The position numbers and the translations under genes were made by a program. Below are positions 61,199 through 64,000 of a stretch of 64,000 nt of DNA, piece by piece. Source of the DNA: Azophilus sp965116165 (GTDB lineage: Bacteria; Pseudomonadota; Gammaproteobacteria; Pseudomonadales; Azotimanducaceae); assembly GCA_965116165.1 (NCBI GenBank), contig OZ220484.1, forward strand, positions 3,348,001-3,412,000. The letters are read 5' to 3'. The notes beneath the pieces were generated by a model. It did no database searches. It worked only from the letters and a program-made list of their open reading frames with translations, and was not told where the DNA came from. Numbering within the stretch: position 1 is the first letter of the stretch; every line of letters starts with the position of its first letter.

Positions 61199-61990
61199 AT
61201 GACACGAATAGCCTTCAATCCTCGGGAGTTTCCCGGCTACCTATTCGACCTCGACGGCACCCTGATCGACACCGCACCGGACATCTGCGCGGCGGTCAAC
61301 CACGCACTGGGCCGATTCGGCTTCGATGCGGTTTCCGAAGACCTCGTGCGCCATTGGGTGGGCCACGGCGGACGGGCCTGCATTGAGCAAGCGGTCGCAA
61401 GCCTGTTGCCGGACCATGACCATGCCGCCATCGAGGGCCGCGCCTCCCGGCCGCGGGGACGAGCCGCCGATGCGAGCCCCCGGGGCGGTGGCCGAACAAG
61501 TAAATTCGGCCTGGGAGCGATGCCGATTGCACTACCGCCAGCCGCACTGGTGGATGAAATGCTGACCTGCTTTCTGGAGCACTATGGTGCCCACATCGCG
61601 GAGGCCAGCCTTCCCTACTCCGGTACCCGCGAAACGTTGATTGCGCTGCGCGACCGGGGCGCAAAACTCGCCGTGGTAACCAATAAGCGTATCAAGCTGA
61701 CCCGCAGGCTACTCGACGAACTCCATCTGACCACCGCCTTCGATGCCATAGTCGGTGGCGATACGGCGTCGAATCCGAAGCCGGCCCCCGACCCGATTCA
61801 CTGCGCCTGCCAAAAAATCGGCCTGGTGGCAGCGGATATCCTTTTCGTGGGCGATTCGGCCACCGATGTCGAAGCCGCCCGGGCGGCGGGCTGCCCAGTG
61901 GTCTGTGTACCGCATGGCTACAATCACGGCATCGCGCCGGAGCGGCTCGGCGCCGACGCCGTTATCGGGTCGCTGGCCGATTTGATTTAG
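61199..61990 (+). CDS. gph: Phosphoglycolate phosphatase (HAD family)
   Basis: Removes phosphoglycolate made by DNA repair or RuBisCO oxygenation. Catalytic FDLDGTLIDTAPDI, VVTNKR and FVGDSATDVEAARAAGC are HAD motifs. ATG 61199 gives 263 residues against about 225 normally. The excess is a low-complexity Arg/Gly insertion in the cap (about residues 79-115, ASRPRGRAADASPRGGGR) not seen in typical members. Convergent with rpe, 15 bases between the stops. Confidence 0.9.
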   Translation: MTRIAFNPREFPGYLFDLDGTLIDTAPDICAAVNHALGRFGFDAVSEDLVRHWVGHGGRACIEQAVASLLPDHDHAAIEGRASRPRGRAADASPRGGGRTSKFGLGAMPIALPPAALVDEMLTCFLEHYGAHIAEASLPYSGTRETLIALRDRGAKLAVVTNKRIKLTRRLLDELHLTTAFDAIVGGDTASNPKPAPDPIHCACQKIGLVAADILFVGDSATDVEAARAAGCPVVCVPHGYNHGIAPERLGADAVIGSLADLI

Positions 61991-62005
61991 CGGCGTCCGT
62001 GGCGA

Positions 62006-62674
62006 CTACGCAGCGTGTTGCAATTCGTCGCGCATGGCGGCGATGGTGGCCGCGTAGTCGTCGCTGCCAAAAATGGCGCTACCGGCCACAAAGGTGTCGG
62101 CACCGGCTCGGGCGGTCTCGGCGATGTTGCCGGTCTTGATGCCGCCGTCCACCTCCAGGCGAATTGCCCGGCCCGCTGCGTCGATGCATGCGCGCGCGCG
62201 TTTCAGCTTGTCGAGGCTTGCGGGGATAAACGCCTGGCCGCCGAAACCGGGGTTGACGGACATCACCAGTACCAGGTCGATCAGGCCGATTGCTTCGTCG
62301 AGCACACGTGGCGATGTCGCGGGATTGAGCACGATGCCGGCTTGCGCCCCGCCCTCGCGAATGAGCGACAGGGTTCGGTGCAGGTGCTCCGTTGTTTCCG
62401 GGTGCACACTGATGAGATTGGCGCCGGCATTCAGGAAATCGCCTATCAACCGGTCGACGGGCTTCACCATCAGGTGCACATCGACAAAGCAGTCGATGCC
62501 CGCCCTGCGTAGCGACTCCAGCACCAGGGGCCCAATGGTGAGATTGGGCACGTAATGATTGTCCATCACGTCGAAGTGAATGATATCCGCGCCGGCCTCG
62601 AGCACGGCCGCGACCTCCTCGCCAAGCCGGGAGAAATCGGCGGAGAGAATGGATGGGGCTATCCAGGGTTGCAT
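62006..62674 (-). CDS. rpe: Ribulose-phosphate 3-epimerase
   Basis: Pentose phosphate pathway TIM barrel. IAPSILSADFSRLGEEV, HFDVMDNHYVPNLTIGP, DVHLMVKPVDRLI, MSVNPGFGGQAFIP and LEVDGGIKTGNI contain the metal ligands and catalytic Asp pair. 222 residues from ATG 62674, family length; the upstream open frame has no conserved sequence. 227 bases separate it from murU with nothing recognisable in them. Confidence 0.96.
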   Translation of the reverse strand: MQPWIAPSILSADFSRLGEEVAAVLEAGADIIHFDVMDNHYVPNLTIGPLVLESLRRAGIDCFVDVHLMVKPVDRLIGDFLNAGANLISVHPETTEHLHRTLSLIREGGAQAGIVLNPATSPRVLDEAIGLIDLVLVMSVNPGFGGQAFIPASLDKLKRARACIDAAGRAIRLEVDGGIKTGNIAETARAGADTFVAGSAIFGSDDYAATIAAMRDELQHAA

Positions 62675-62901
62675 TGGTGGGCGTGTCGCTATCCCGTCCG
62701 GGAGAAAATCGCATTCTATAGACGATCGCCAACTGGCCCAAGTGTGGGCGTTGTATCGGCTTGCGCGCTCCGTGTTCCGCATCCCGCGTCAAGGCGGGGT
62801 TCCATGCCAAGCGCCCCGCTCGCCATGATCGTTGGGCGTATGGAGCCCAATGCATGATCGCGCATCGTCGGCGGGAAATGCCGGTGCACCGACGGATTGG
62901 C

Positions 62902-63588
62902 TCAGGAAATATCGGGCGCCGGTGTCGCGTCGCCGAGGCGAGCGCGCACCTCGCGCAACTGCTCCGGTGTGCCTATGTCCGTCCAGTAGCCGCCCCACAC
63001 TTGCGCCGTTACTCGTCCGTGCGACACCGCTTCGAACATAGGCTCGCGCAGGGAAAAAGGCTCGGCGCGGCAACCGGCAAGCAGGGTGGGGTCGAGCAGG
63101 GCCAGGCCACAGTAAACATAGCTGTCGCCGCGGCCGGTGACCATGCCGTCGGCCCAATCGAAATCGCCTCGCTCCCGGAAGGCGGGGGTCGGGGTTAGAA
63201 GCAGGTGCATCAGTGCATTTCCCGGCAGGGATTTGGCGAATTGCGAGAACGGGAAGTCGGTGAAGACATCCCCCAACAAGATCAGGAAAGGCCGCTTTCC
63301 GAGTTTGGGCAGGGCGGCGACAATACCGCCGCCGGTTTCGAGCGGGGCTTCTTCGGGGCTGTAGCGCACGGCCAGTCCGAATTTTCCGCCGTCACCGACA
63401 TACTCTCCAATCCGTTCGCCCAAATGGTGGAGATTGATTACGACATCGGTCGCTCCGGCGTTTCGCAGCCATTCCAGTTGATACCCGATCAGCGGCTTGC
63501 CGGCGATCGTCTGCATGACCTTGGGCGTCGTTTTGCTCAACGATCCCAATCGGGTGCCGCGGCCCGCCGCAAGGATCATGGCCTTCAT
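62902..63588 (-). CDS. murU: MurNAc-1-phosphate uridylyltransferase (MurU)
   Basis: Nucleotidyltransferase of the peptidoglycan recycling route that bypasses MurA and so confers fosfomycin tolerance in relatives. MKAMILAAGRGTRLGSLSKT then TPKVMQTIAGKPLIGYQLEW is the nucleotide-binding start; ILLGDVFTDFPF has the metal-binding Asp and GYWTDIGTPEQL is typical of sugar nucleotidyltransferases. 228 residues from ATG 63588, which overlaps the amgK stop (ATGA). Confidence 0.92.
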   Translation of the reverse strand: MKAMILAAGRGTRLGSLSKTTPKVMQTIAGKPLIGYQLEWLRNAGATDVVINLHHLGERIGEYVGDGGKFGLAVRYSPEEAPLETGGGIVAALPKLGKRPFLILLGDVFTDFPFSQFAKSLPGNALMHLLLTPTPAFRERGDFDWADGMVTGRGDSYVYCGLALLDPTLLAGCRAEPFSLREPMFEAVSHGRVTAQVWGGYWTDIGTPEQLREVRARLGDATPAPDIS

Positions 63589-64000
63589 CTTGCCGCTTCC
63601 GGCCATGTATCGAGAGCTTCGTTTGCCCGTGCCCCGAGCGTGATCAGCCATTTCCCCAGTTGCCTGGTTTCGGGGTAGGCGGCACAGAGCCTGGTCGCCG
63701 ACTCCAGCACCGAGCCGATGTAGCGCGCATGGGCGGTTTTGCCGTCCCGGAGCTTGAGCCGCGCGAAAATGCCGATGGCCTTGAGTTGCCGTTGCAGGCC
63801 GGTGAGGTCCAGGATGCGGGACAGCTCGTCCTCGTCGAACGAAAAGGGCGATACGGATTGGTAGTAGCGTTGCCAGCGCCGGCGTTGGAGGTCGTCGAAA
63901 TCGTGGTAGCAATCCCAGAGCAGGCAGGCCAGGTCATAGGTTGCCGGACCGATAAGCGCATCTTGAAAATCGACGATGCCGAGTGCGCCGGTGGGCGACA
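63585..64000 (-). CDS. amgK: AmgK, MurNAc/GlcNAc anomeric kinase, C-terminal part
   Basis: Cut by the window end; 138 C-terminal residues are present and no start codon is in view. GALGIVDFQDALIGPATYDL then ACLLWDCYHDF is the DFQDA metal-binding loop of the APH-like AmgK kinase. The helical end (LKAIGIFARLKLRDGK, YIGSVLESATRLC) also fits. It overlaps murU by 4 bases, and the AmgK-MurU pair forms UDP-MurNAc from recycled sugar. Confidence 0.9.
   Translation of the reverse strand, partial: SPTGALGIVDFQDALIGPATYDLACLLWDCYHDFDDLQRRRWQRYYQSVSPFSFDEDELSRILDLTGLQRQLKAIGIFARLKLRDGKTAHARYIGSVLESATRLCAAYPETRQLGKWLITLGARANEALDTWPEAAR

Overview
The window reads as the chromosome of a GC-rich gammaproteobacterium. 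The evidence is gene order: rseP-bamA-skp-lpxD-fabZ-lpxA-lpxB-rnhB-dnaE, then tilS-pyrG-kdsA-eno-ftsB-pcm-nlpD, then fdxA-mutS-recA-recX-alaS-lysC, rsxABDGE-nth, trpEGDC and murU-amgK. These are classic gammaproteobacterial neighbourhoods, and Coq7, FtsB, RecX, NlpD and the Lpx genes agree with a ubiquinone-using Gram-negative. I cannot name genus or species. The fused ATP sulfurylase/APS kinase and the heavy load of small repeats would suit a marine or symbiotic lineage, but that is inference.

Layout. 0.1-12.9 kb is an outer-membrane biogenesis and lipid A operon that runs into rnhB and dnaE, with many start/stop overlaps. 13.2-21.4 kb carries tRNA lysidine synthesis, CTP, KDO-8-P and enolase genes, then ftsB, pcm, a DUF368 membrane protein and nlpD. 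21.6-24.5 kb carries a fused sat/cysC and a hendecad-repeat coiled-coil membrane protein. They sit where rpoS is found between nlpD and fdxA in relatives. 25.0-34.8 kb holds fdxA, mutS, recA (with a LexA box), a wrecked adenine methylase/NotI-like restriction pair, recX, alaS and lysC. 34.9-44.5 kb holds a GST, a decayed antitoxin, nth, an unusual rsx (Rnf) operon, metG, apbC, dcd and coq7. 44.6-52.3 kb is an accessory island: an IS481-type element with a broken transposase, an intact IS5-type element, then a GPP34-cytochrome P450 fusion, a small-molecule kinase and a 14-TM-type exporter. 52.3-64.0 kb has trpEGDC (trpC frameshifted), a secreted duplicated-domain protein, more IS debris, a DUF1295 membrane protein, a rhodanese, gph, rpe, murU and the end of amgK.

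The two most unusual systems are protein architectures. First, the Rnf/Rsx electron-transfer operon has no full RnfC. RnfB is instead fused to only the C-terminal two-cluster ferredoxin domain of RnfC, so the NADH/FMN-binding half is missing. Second, a GOLPH3-like (GPP34) domain is fused to a cytochrome P450, followed by a kinase gene with a 12-G tract and a drug exporter.

A third theme is small mobile DNA. At least five 99-bp elements share ends with the resident IS5-type element and duplicate CTAG or TTAA. Where they sit behind genes, the duplicated CTAG contains the TAG stop codon, so the host gene is left intact. One copy is inserted inside another. Two other MITE-like families and a third repeat family also occur. 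I saw no rRNA genes, convincing tRNA genes or CRISPR array.
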